Part shown: in pieces, positions 1 through 7,031 of the stretch | Layout: each line of letters begins with the position of its first letter | Numbering within the stretch: position 1 is the stretch's first letter | Origin: Clostridium_AM sp964554365 | GTDB taxonomy: Bacteria; Bacillota; Clostridia; Clostridiales; Clostridiaceae | Direction: 5' to 3' | Assembly (NCBI GenBank): GCA_964554365.1 | Contig: CAZKOJ010000131.1 | Span: 1-13,615 of the forward strand | DNA length: 13,615 bases | Notes under the pieces: model-generated | The model's input: the letters and a program-made list of their open reading frames with translations, nothing else | Told to the model about the DNA's origin: nothing | Databases searched by the model: none | Program-made: the position numbers and the translations under genes

Positions 1-512
1 TTGTTGTAGGTGGTAATATTACTGCTACTGTTGCGGCTGGTACTGTTACTGTTGTTGGTGGTAATATTACCGCTACTGTTGCAGCTGGTACTGTTACTGT
101 TGAAGGTGGTAATATTACTGCTACTGTTGCAGCTGGTACTGTTACTGTTGTTGCTGGTAACATCTCTGCTACTATTGTAGGGCATGGATTTACAACCTCT
201 AATGTAACGCTTACTACTAGTACCGGAACACTGAGTAACCTTGATTTCCAATTTGATACTTCTCAATTTGACAATAACTATTCCTTCTATGTAAAAAATA
301 CTGGAACAGCTACTGTATCTGTTAGATTACAGGTTAGCCCAACGACTACAGATTCCTACTTTGTTAATGATAACACCGCTCAAGTTACTCTTACCCAAAA
401 TCAAGCACTTGTACTTGTTCCTGGTTTATTCTTAAACTATACAAGAATACAAGTATTGGGAGCGGGATCAGATACTTCAACTGTAGTAGCATATTTTAAT
501 GGTCAAAACTAA
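1..512 (+). CDS. Thr-rich tandem-repeat surface protein, C-terminal part (5' end outside window)
   Basis: An open frame enters from the window edge (first full codon at 3) and ends with TAA at 510-512, giving 169 visible residues. Residues 1-48 are three near-identical 16-residue repeats (VVGGNITATVAAGTVT type), followed by a fourth, degenerate copy to about residue 64. The alternating Thr/Val pattern with regular Gly suggests stacked beta strands, as in beta-solenoid or fibrous stalk proteins. Residues from about 66 to 169 form a separate beta-rich domain (FYVKNTGTATVSVRLQVSP, LVPGLFLNYTRIQV) that resembles the domain I know as DUF6385 and also the C-terminus of the DNRLRE protein at 2871-3725. 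The N-terminus, and so any signal peptide, is not visible. The gene is followed by a hairpin terminator and then a glycosyltransferase, so a glycosylated surface or spore-coat protein is a reasonable inference. The family assignment is from memory and no function is proven. Confidence 0.85.
   Translation, partial: VVGGNITATVAAGTVTVVGGNITATVAAGTVTVEGGNITATVAAGTVTVVAGNISATIVGHGFTTSNVTLTTSTGTLSNLDFQFDTSQFDNNYSFYVKNTGTATVSVRLQVSPTTTDSYFVNDNTAQVTLTQNQALVLVPGLFLNYTRIQVLGAGSDTSTVVAYFNGQN
3..194 (+). repeat. 48-bp in-frame tandem repeat, 3 close copies plus 1 degenerate
   Basis: Copies lie at 3-50, 51-98, 99-146 and, diverged, 147-194. The first three differ at only a few bases: the second codon is GTA, GTT or GAA, plus ACT/ACC and GCG/GCA changes. 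Each copy encodes 16 residues containing an N-I-T sequon and five Thr. The array continues beyond the left window edge, so total copy number is unknown. Such arrays expand and contract easily and may vary between strains. Confidence 0.95.
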
Positions 513-520
513 TCATAAAT

Positions 521-543
521 GGCAGGAGCATTGCTCTCCTGCC
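521..543 (+). terminator. Hairpin terminator/attenuator after the repeat protein
   Basis: A perfect 8-bp GC-rich stem (GGCAGGAG 521-528, CTCCTGCC 536-543) with a 7-nt loop lies 8 bp after the repeat-protein stop. The following sequence is TGTTATATAC, a poor U-tract, so termination is probably partial. Only 35 bp separate the stem from the glycosyltransferase start, too little for a separate promoter. The hairpin may therefore set how much transcript continues into the glycosyltransferase. Confidence 0.75.
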
Positions 544-578
544 TGTTATATACATTAATAAAAATGGGAGTGATTAAT

Positions 579-2387
579 TTGAGTTCTAGTCTTAGCGTAT
601 GTATGATAGTGAAAAATGAAGCTAAAAATATTGGAAGATGTCTTGAAAGCATAGTTGATATAGCAAATGAAATTATAGTTGTTGATACAGGTTCTATTGA
701 TAATACAAAAGAAATAGCAAAAAAATATGGAGCTACACTATATGATTTTAAATGGATAGATGACTTTAGTAAAGCAAGAAATTATTCTATTAATAAAGCC
801 ACAGGAGATTGGATTTTAATTTTAGATGGCGATGATGAATTTGAAAAACAAGATGCAGATAAGCTATTAGACATAATAAATAACTCAAACCAAGGTGATA
901 TATTTATTTTTAATACAATATGCTATCTTGGGGATGCACCAGGTAATGAAAAAATAATGAATGTTAACATTAGGCTATTTAAGAATAAGCCTCAATTTAG
1001 ATATCAAGGTAGAATACACGAAGGCATCAGACCTCAGAATAAAGATGTTATAACCCAATTTAGTGATATACGCATATACCACTATGGATATATAAATACT
1101 TGTGTGAAAGATCAGAATAAACGAGAAAGAAATATGAGAATATTAAAAAAGGAATTGGAAGAAAACCCAACTAATCCTTATTGGTTGTTTTGTATAGGAA
1201 ATGAATATTTTGCTTTAAATCAACTTGATAAAGCACTTGAATACTTTCTTTCATCTTATGAAAAATGTAATATACAGGATATATATGTCCCTAAGGTTTT
1301 AATAAGAATAATAATGATCTATGATTCTTTAGGTAACCCAAATGAAGCATTAAAATATATAGATGAAACGTTATCGCATTATCCTCAATATACTGATGTT
1401 GAATTTCTAAGGGGCGGTATATATCATAAGCTTGGTTATATTACCAAAGCCATAAAAAGCTTTCAACGCTGTATAGAGTTAGGTGAACCCCCTTCTACTC
1501 TTAATTTTTTGATGGGAGTAGGAAGTTATAAAGCATATTATGCTTTGGGTAACGTTTTTCACCAAGTAAATGATTATGATGAAGCTCTAAAATTCTATAA
1601 TCAAACTCTTCTATCGAAAAATGACTTTTATGATGCTATTATTAAAATAGGAGATATCATTACCAAAATTTACAATAAACCTGAAGATATAAAAAAGAAC
1701 CTAGAGCAATTCTTTGATTTAAATAACCCGCTAAACTATTCAAATTTGGAAGAAATACTGTTTTCAGCAAATCAGTATCAGCTTGCTTTAGATTATGCTA
1801 ACAGTGCAATATCTAACAACATTAGAGTGCCCTATATGACTTTTAAAAAAGCTACATGTTTATATAATTTAAAAATGTACGAAGAGTCCATAAAAGAATT
1901 CGAAAAAATTGATTCAGATGACACAAATTACTTAGATAGCCAGTCAATGCTTTGTATCTGTTATTCAATTTTAGATAAATTTGATAGTGTAGAAAATATT
2001 TTATCAACTATTCAAAAGATGGACGATAACAAGGAAATATACCAAACATTTACTTGCTTAAATAATATTTTTAAATCTAAAAATAAAAAAACTATATGTG
2101 ATGATGTAAAAGAATCTAGTAAATATTTACCTATTATTATAAATATATTAGATAGCTTTCTTCGTGTAAAGGAATTTCATAAATTTGAAAAAGCCCTTGA
2201 TCTATTTAATTGCATAGAAAATAACGACGCTTTACTTGAGCTCGGAAAATTATATGCTAAATATGGATTGACAGAAATGGCTGTAAATGAAATAAAAAGA
2301 TCTATCAATATTTTTGATAAATTAGATGAGGAATCCGCACATATTCTATATCGCAGTTTTTCATTAAAAGAATCAAAGAGTAACTAG
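579..2387 (+). CDS. GT2-family glycosyltransferase with C-terminal TPR domain
   Basis: Predicted cytoplasmic sugar transferase of 602 residues. The GT-A domain is about residues 4-180. It begins with LSVCMIVKNEAKNIGRCLES, has the nucleotide-binding VVDTGSIDNT segment (34-43), a metal/nucleotide-sugar DGDD motif at 83-86 and a conserved RIHEGI at 145-150. From about residue 199, helical TPR-like repeats follow (YWLFCIGNEYFALNQLDKAL and later units) with further helical repeats to the end. This layout matches the clostridial GT2-TPR proteins and the SunS-type peptide glycosyltransferases; donor and acceptor cannot be read from sequence. I chose TTG at 579: GGGAG at 567-571 is well spaced, and the protein then starts just before the family's typical N-terminus. 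An in-frame ATG at 519 would translate the terminator hairpin. It sits between two likely surface proteins, which suggests it modifies one or both. It is more AT-rich than the upstream repeat gene. Confidence 0.88.
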   Translation: MSSSLSVCMIVKNEAKNIGRCLESIVDIANEIIVVDTGSIDNTKEIAKKYGATLYDFKWIDDFSKARNYSINKATGDWILILDGDDEFEKQDADKLLDIINNSNQGDIFIFNTICYLGDAPGNEKIMNVNIRLFKNKPQFRYQGRIHEGIRPQNKDVITQFSDIRIYHYGYINTCVKDQNKRERNMRILKKELEENPTNPYWLFCIGNEYFALNQLDKALEYFLSSYEKCNIQDIYVPKVLIRIIMIYDSLGNPNEALKYIDETLSHYPQYTDVEFLRGGIYHKLGYITKAIKSFQRCIELGEPPSTLNFLMGVGSYKAYYALGNVFHQVNDYDEALKFYNQTLLSKNDFYDAIIKIGDIITKIYNKPEDIKKNLEQFFDLNNPLNYSNLEEILFSANQYQLALDYANSAISNNIRVPYMTFKKATCLYNLKMYEESIKEFEKIDSDDTNYLDSQSMLCICYSILDKFDSVENILSTIQKMDDNKEIYQTFTCLNNIFKSKNKKTICDDVKESSKYLPIIINILDSFLRVKEFHKFEKALDLFNCIENNDALLELGKLYAKYGLTEMAVNEIKRSINIFDKLDEESAHILYRSFSLKESKSN

Positions 2388-2514
2388 CTTTAGCAGTTTA
2401 ATATTAAATATAACTCATTTATTTATGATATATTTCATTTTTTATATGACATACTAACTATTTTACTAATATAATATTAATAAAAAAATCATATAATTAT
2501 TTAAGATAATTATT

Positions 2515-2870
2515 TTTACAATAATAGCACTAAAAAATCTGTTTCAATACAATCCTGACAAATTAATAAAGTATATTATTACAAATGATGAAGAACTCAT
2601 AAAGAATATTCTGTTATAATATATAAATTACTAAATATTCTCATTGATTTTCAGAATTACGATAAGTTTATTAAAGCTTTAGAACTGCTTAATCTAATAA
2701 ACTATGACAATATTATTTTAATATTAGCTTAACCATACCTACTATACAAAATACAATTTAAGCAAAACGAGTTACCAAATCCTATACTTTTCATTAATAT
2801 AACAATTATGGATCAGGCAGTTTTCTTAAGCGAAATTACACAAGAAATGTTCAATAAAGGATGTGAAATA
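2515..2870 (+). pseudogene. Decayed 3' remnant of a second GT2-TPR glycosyltransferase
   Basis: This otherwise gene-free stretch carries broken coding sequence. One frame (2521-2616) reads IIALKNLFQYNPDKLIKYII and continues ...DEELIKNILL, then hits TAA at 2617-2619. The reading continues in another frame (about 2616-2729) as IYKLLNILIDFQNYDKFIKA followed by LELLNLINYDNIILILA, with TAA at 2730-2732. The second part aligns with the intact upstream glycosyltransferase near its C-terminus (INILDSFLRVKEFHKFEKAL, then DLFNCIENNDALLELG). In that same frame after the stop, sequence up to 2870 (QAVFLSEITQEMFNKG) may match that gene's tail (MAVNEIKRSINIFDKLD), more weakly. At least one frameshift and one nonsense change are present and no 5' part is seen, so this looks like a truncated duplicate left by deletion or recombination. 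The alignment is by eye. Confidence 0.65.
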
Positions 2871-3725
2871 ATGCCAGATGCAATTTTATATGCAGATTCT
2901 AGTCTAACCTTAGATGAGGCAAATCCGTCTGTAGTATGGGCTGGAAGTCCCTTTTTACTTGTAGGATTACACTATAATGTTAGCCCACCATCTGTCTACA
3001 GAAGTTTACTTCATTTTAATATAGGCTCACTGCCAACAAATGCAGAAATTGAAAACTGTACTTTAAATATGTATGTTATAAATACTGTAGATTCCACTGT
3101 CCAGGATTTCTTTACTCCATACCTGGTAAGTTCATCCTGGAATCAGTTTACTAACTGGGCAACTCAACCTGGAACAAACTATTCTACTAAGGGGTCATCT
3201 ACAGCAATAACAGGCATAGGTAATGTATCTTTCGATGTAACACCTATAGTTAAATATTGGATTAATGCGGGAATAAATAATGGTTTAATATTAAGATCTA
3301 CAGAAACTATAGAGCTTAGTGTTAAAACTTTTGTCAGTAGCAATGATAGTGCTCATTTAGGACTAAAGCCATTTTTAAGTATACAGTATAATGATCCAGC
3401 GCCTATAACAGTGTTCAAAAGAAGATTTGAAACCATTACAGGTACTTTTTCAACCTCAACTGTCCTACAGACAAGTTCTGCAATAGATGTGTCTCAAATC
3501 TTTGATTACACAATTTTTATTCAAAATACTGGTGTAAACTTAATAAACTTGACCTTACAAATAAGTCCTGATGGAATAAATTTTACTACAGAATCTCAAC
3601 AATCTATATCACCTGGTACCCTAGTACCACTAGTATCTAGATATCTAACTAATTATATAAGGTTCATTTACAATTCCTCTGGAGGTCTGAGCAGTTTTAA
3701 ATATTGGATAGTAAAACAAATATAA
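2871..3725 (+). CDS. DNRLRE-domain protein with C-terminal DUF6385-like domain
   Basis: Predicted beta-rich protein of 284 residues. Residues 1 to about 175 match the DNRLRE pattern: MPDAILYADSSLTLDEANPS, YRSLLHFNIGSLP, W-containing strands (SSSWNQFTNW), SFDVTPIVKYWINAGINNGL, a KTFVSSND segment and PFLSIQYNDP. Residues from about 182 to 284 (FKRRFETITGTFSTST to FKYWIVKQI) resemble the C-terminal domain of the repeat protein at the left window edge, sharing an N-T-G turn, LQ(V/I)SP, a P-G-T/L-x-LVP stretch and a Y-(T/I)-R aromatic strand. I chose ATG 2871 because AAAGGATGTGA lies just upstream and DNRLRE proteins usually begin this way; an in-frame ATG at 2808 has no good ribosome site and would add residues that look like the glycosyltransferase remnant. 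No signal peptide or membrane segment is seen. DNRLRE domains occur in surface and secreted proteins; the precise role is unknown. Confidence 0.85.
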   Translation: MPDAILYADSSLTLDEANPSVVWAGSPFLLVGLHYNVSPPSVYRSLLHFNIGSLPTNAEIENCTLNMYVINTVDSTVQDFFTPYLVSSSWNQFTNWATQPGTNYSTKGSSTAITGIGNVSFDVTPIVKYWINAGINNGLILRSTETIELSVKTFVSSNDSAHLGLKPFLSIQYNDPAPITVFKRRFETITGTFSTSTVLQTSSAIDVSQIFDYTIFIQNTGVNLINLTLQISPDGINFTTESQQSISPGTLVPLVSRYLTNYIRFIYNSSGGLSSFKYWIVKQI

Positions 3726-3777
3726 AATAAATCACCTATTTGCTGACTTTACATGTCAATTAATAGGTGATTTATTT
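3725..3777 (+). terminator. Strong inverted-repeat terminator after the DNRLRE gene
   Basis: A perfect 16-bp stem (3725-3740 with 3762-3777, containing AAATCACCTATT) has a 21-nt loop with a small TGAC/GTCA inner pairing. It begins at the last base of the stop codon. The arms are A/T-rich at their base, so it can work in both directions at this convergent junction. Confidence 0.85.
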
Positions 3778-3839
3778 ATATAGATAATTTTTAAAATTGG
3801 GGCAGACAGAAGATAAAACTATGTTCTTTTATAAAAAAC

Positions 3840-3873
3840 AAAAAATCTTTGCTTTTTATTATAAAGCAAAGAT
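3840..3873 (-). terminator. Rho-independent terminator after zapA
   Basis: On the minus strand an 11-bp perfect stem ATCTTTGCTTT/AAAGCAAAGAT (3863-3873 with 3845-3855) and a 7-nt loop are followed by a T-run. It lies 10 bp after the zapA stop. Confidence 0.88.
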
Positions 3874-3883
3874 ATAGATATTT

Positions 3884-4474
3884 TTATTTATTTGAAAACG
3901 GGTAATTTTGTTTTTTTTCTTTTACTAAGTTTATTTGATTTTCTATTAACTTATGTTGCAAATCCATTATTTTGTATTTACTAGATTGTACTTGAAACTT
4001 TAGTTCTTTATTTTGGGACTTAATTTCTGTATTTTCTTTCATATATTTTTGGGCTGTTTCCTGCATTATTTCCATTTCCTTAAGCAACTTTTCTATCTGC
4101 TGATCTTTTTGTTCTAGATATTGAGAGTCTATATTATTTTTTAATTTCAACTGAAGCTCAGCATTGTATTCTTCCATATGTTTTAATTGCTTTTTTAAAG
4201 ACTCAATTTGCTCTTCATAACTTTTTTGTCTTTTTTCCACTTGTTCAAATTTACAGTAAAGGTCTTCATATTCTTTCTGCTTTTTAAACATATCATCTAC
4301 TATGTTTACAGCGGAAAGAACAGCCGCGGATGATGTGCTTAATTTACTGTTATTCCCCAGTATATTTCTAACTTTTTTATCCACATATCCAGCCACTTTA
4401 TGTAAATATTCTTCTTGTTCTTCACCTTTTAAGTTATATTCTAAGCCATTTATTTTAACAGTTACAACATTCAT
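3884..4474 (-). CDS. zapA: Cell division protein ZapA, long coiled-coil form
   Basis: ZapA binds FtsZ and bundles protofilaments at the cytoplasmic Z-ring. Residues 1 to about 90 form the ZapA domain: VVTVKINGLEYNLKGEEQEE at the N-terminus, then YLHKVAGYVDKKVRNI and the SAAVLSAVNIVDDMFK helix. The rest, to about residue 185, is a highly charged coiled coil (for example QIESLKKQLKHMEEYNAELQ) ending in a basic tail. At 196 residues it is about twice as long as E. coli or B. subtilis ZapA; the extension is plain coiled coil with no added domain I recognise. ATG at 4474 follows AGAGGGTG. The gene lies 151 bp after pheT, separated by a terminator, and ends at its own terminator, so it is probably transcribed alone. 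Position next to pheT matches other Firmicutes. Confidence 0.88.
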   Translation of the reverse strand: MNVVTVKINGLEYNLKGEEQEEYLHKVAGYVDKKVRNILGNNSKLSTSSAAVLSAVNIVDDMFKKQKEYEDLYCKFEQVEKRQKSYEEQIESLKKQLKHMEEYNAELQLKLKNNIDSQYLEQKDQQIEKLLKEMEIMQETAQKYMKENTEIKSQNKELKFQVQSSKYKIMDLQHKLIENQINLVKEKKQNYPFSNK

Positions 4475-4522
4475 GTAAACACCCTCTTAGATAATACTGT
4501 TTATTCCAGTCAATATATCATT

Positions 4523-4551
4523 ATTTTATCATAAAATTCATATATATTAAA
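4523..4551 (-). promoter_or_regulatory. Possible sigma-A promoter for zapA
   Basis: On the minus strand a -10-like TAAAAT (4523-4528) lies 17 bp from a weak -35-like TTTAAT (4546-4551). Its position, between the pheT terminator and zapA, is right, but the -35 matches only half of the consensus and AT-rich DNA gives chance hits. Confidence 0.3.
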
Positions 4552-4575
4552 CCTATTATTTGAATTACCATAAGA

Positions 4576-4620
4576 ATAAAAAGGCAGCCCTGCAAAACTC
4601 AACTCACAGTTGCTACCTTT
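4576..4620 (-). terminator. Rho-independent terminator after pheT
   Basis: On the minus strand AAAGGTAGC (4612-4620) pairs with GCTGCCTTT (4580-4588), with one G-T pair, around a 23-nt loop that holds a small AACT/AGTT hairpin. A TTTTTATT run follows. It starts only 6 bp after the pheT stop codon. Confidence 0.85.
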
Positions 4621-4625
4621 ATTAT

Positions 4626-7004
4626 TTATCTAAGTTGTGCTCCAAGTCTATTTTCTAATGTTCTAACTATTTTGTCATGGACTTTATTTACTTCAACATC
4701 TGTTAATGTTCTATTTTCCACTCTATATATTAAAGCGTAAGCTATACTCTTCTTACCTTCTGGTATCTGTTCGCCCTTATACACATCAAATAATTTTATA
4801 CTTTCTACTAGGTTACCCCCCTGTTTCCACATTATTTCTTCGATATCCTGTACAAGAACCTGATCGTCTACTAATACTGCCATATCCCTTGTTACTGCTG
4901 GGAATTTAGGAAGTGGCTTATACTTTTTATCCATATTTGAATATTTATACAATATATCAAGATTTAATTCTGCAATGTAGCATCTTTCATCTACTTCATA
5001 ATTTTCTGCTACATCTGGATGAAGTTCACCTAGTACCCCAACTAACTCTTTCTTTATATAAAGTAAAGCTGTTTTTCCTGGATGAAAGCTAGAATTTTCG
5101 CTTTCTCTTTTAAATGAAAACTTTTGTATTCCTAAAGACTGTAAAAGATTTTCAACTACCCCTTTAACATTAAAATAATCCGCACTTCCATATAATCCTG
5201 CAGTAACCACATTTCTCTCTTCTGGAAGTTTATTTTCATCTTCATTTGGTATATACACTTTACCTACTTCAAAAAGTCTTGCACATTGATTGTTTCTTGA
5301 ATAATTTCTTCCTAAAGCCTCCATCATAGATGGTATAGTTGTAGTTCTCATAATACTATAATCTTCACCTAATGGATTTTTTATAGCTACAGTCTTTCTT
5401 AAGCTGCTGTTTTCAGATAAAAGGATCTTATCAAAAACCTTAGGACTTACAAAAGAATAGCTTATAGATTGATTAAATCCGCTACATATTAAAGTTTCCA
5501 CAACTTTATCATCTAATCTTTGTTTTTCATTTTTTCCGCCTCGGGTGTTTACACTATTTATTATAGTAGTTGGTATGTTGTTATATCCATATATTCTAGC
5601 TACTTCTTCTGCTACATCTTCCTTTATATTAACATCGGCTCTAAAAGTAGGCACATTTATAATTAAAGTATCATTTTTCACTTCTGTATTTAAATCTAGT
5701 CTGTCTAAATAATTTTTCATATGTTCTTTAGGAATTTCTGTGCCTAAAAATTTATTTACCCACTTATAATCAACTTCTAAAATATGTGCATGGCATTTTT
5801 CATCATATACATCTATGGTGCCATCCATTATTTCTCCAGCACATAACTCTTGTACTAAATGACAAGCCCTATTCATAGCAGTTTCAACTAAATTAGGATC
5901 TAAATCTTTTTCAAATCTAGTTGAAGCTTCTGTTCTAAGTCCCAATTTTTTTGAGGATACTCTTATATTTGTACCATCAAAATTTGCACATTCGAATATT
6001 ATAGAAGTAGTGTCTTCCTTTACTTCAGAGTTTAATCCTCCCATTATTCCTGCTAACCCTACAGTTCTTTCACCGTCTTTTATATTTAACATATCTTCAG
6101 TTAATGTTCTTTCTTCCCCATCTAATGTAGTAAATTTTTCTCCATGTTTTGCTCTTTCTACTACTATAGTATTAGATTCTATCTCCCTAGCATCAAAAGC
6201 ATGCATTGGCTGGCCAAGTTCTAACATAACAAAATTTGTTATATCTACTATATTATTTATAGGTCTTACTCCAGCTTCTAATAGTCGATCCTGAATCCAT
6301 GCTGGTGATGGTTGTATTTTAATATTTTTAACGCCTCTAGCCATATATCTTCTACATAAATTATCTTTTATTTCTATTTTTAATTCATCTTCTATTCTAT
6401 CTTTACAATTCACCTTGTACTCTAAGCATGGCATTTTGTAAGTCTTATCTAGTGTAGCTGCTGATTCTCTGGCTATTCCCACTACACTTAAGCAATCAGG
6501 TCTATTAGAAGTTATTTCAAAATCTATTATGGAACTTGTCATTCCTAAAACTTCCTTTATATCTTTTCCAATTGGTGTATCCTGATCTAATATCATCAGT
6601 CCATACACTGGCTCATCGCCTGCTATGCCAAGCTCTTCTTCTGAGCAGAACATACCATTAGATACCACACCTCTAAGTTTTCCTTTTTTAATTTTCATTC
6701 CCCCATGTAAAGTAGATCCATGTAGTGCTGTAGGTATAATGTCTTGTTCCTTCATGTTAGTTGCAGCTGTAACAATTTGTATTTCTTCTTCTCTATCTAT
6801 ATCCACCTGACATATAGATAATTTATCTGCATCTGGATGTTTTTCAATCTTTGTTATTTTTCCTGTAACAACATTTTCAATTTCATCACCTGTAGTTACA
6901 ATTTCTTCTACTTTGGAGCCACTAAGAGTTAATCTATCTCCAAGCTCTTTAGCTGGAATATCTATATCTACATAATCTTTTAACCATTTAACCGGAACTT
7001 TCAT
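4626..7004 (-). CDS. pheT: Phenylalanine--tRNA ligase beta subunit
   Basis: Beta subunit of the cytoplasmic alpha2-beta2 PheRS, which charges tRNA-Phe. At 792 residues it has the normal bacterial full length. Domains in order: N-terminal MKVPVKWLKDYVDIDIP; EMAP-like tRNA-binding domain about 40-155 (VVTGKITKIEKHPDADKLSI, GVVSNGMFCSEEELGI); B3/B4 editing region about 210-385 (PINNIVDITNFVMLELGQPM, HAFDA, LAGIMGGLNSEV, TEASTRFEKDLDP); B5 about 405-475 (FRADVNIKEDVAEEVARIYG); catalytic-like core; and C-terminal FDX-ACB anticodon-binding domain about 700-792 (KFPAVTRDMAVLVDDQV, LTDVEVNKVHDKIV). The editing domain of this subunit hydrolyses Tyr-tRNA-Phe in the family. ATG follows GGGAGG with good spacing. 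It lies 27 bp downstream of pheS in the same transcript and shares its T-box control. Confidence 0.97.
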   Translation of the reverse strand: MKVPVKWLKDYVDIDIPAKELGDRLTLSGSKVEEIVTTGDEIENVVTGKITKIEKHPDADKLSICQVDIDREEEIQIVTAATNMKEQDIIPTALHGSTLHGGMKIKKGKLRGVVSNGMFCSEEELGIAGDEPVYGLMILDQDTPIGKDIKEVLGMTSSIIDFEITSNRPDCLSVVGIARESAATLDKTYKMPCLEYKVNCKDRIEDELKIEIKDNLCRRYMARGVKNIKIQPSPAWIQDRLLEAGVRPINNIVDITNFVMLELGQPMHAFDAREIESNTIVVERAKHGEKFTTLDGEERTLTEDMLNIKDGERTVGLAGIMGGLNSEVKEDTTSIIFECANFDGTNIRVSSKKLGLRTEASTRFEKDLDPNLVETAMNRACHLVQELCAGEIMDGTIDVYDEKCHAHILEVDYKWVNKFLGTEIPKEHMKNYLDRLDLNTEVKNDTLIINVPTFRADVNIKEDVAEEVARIYGYNNIPTTIINSVNTRGGKNEKQRLDDKVVETLICSGFNQSISYSFVSPKVFDKILLSENSSLRKTVAIKNPLGEDYSIMRTTTIPSMMEALGRNYSRNNQCARLFEVGKVYIPNEDENKLPEERNVVTAGLYGSADYFNVKGVVENLLQSLGIQKFSFKRESENSSFHPGKTALLYIKKELVGVLGELHPDVAENYEVDERCYIAELNLDILYKYSNMDKKYKPLPKFPAVTRDMAVLVDDQVLVQDIEEIMWKQGGNLVESIKLFDVYKGEQIPEGKKSIAYALIYRVENRTLTDVEVNKVHDKIVRTLENRLGAQLR

Positions 7005-7031
7005 TTATAAATCCTCCCTTACTTTCTATTA

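Noticed and set aside
3..194. Regular repeats as a CRISPR array
   Set aside because: The 48-bp units are contiguous without spacers, stay in one open frame and encode a regular 16-residue protein repeat.
519..578. N-terminal extension of the glycosyltransferase from ATG 519
   Set aside because: It would translate the terminator stem and precedes the normal family N-terminus; the TTG at 579 has a good ribosome site.
2388..2514. Possible small RNA or promoter in the AT-rich gap after the glycosyltransferase
   Set aside because: The sequence is almost pure A/T; I see no stable hairpin with a U-tract and no convincing -35/-10 pair.
2808..2870. ATG 2808 as start of the DNRLRE protein
   Set aside because: There is no ribosome site before it, whereas ATG 2871 has AAAGGATGTGA and a typical DNRLRE start; the extension looks like the tail of the decayed glycosyltransferase.
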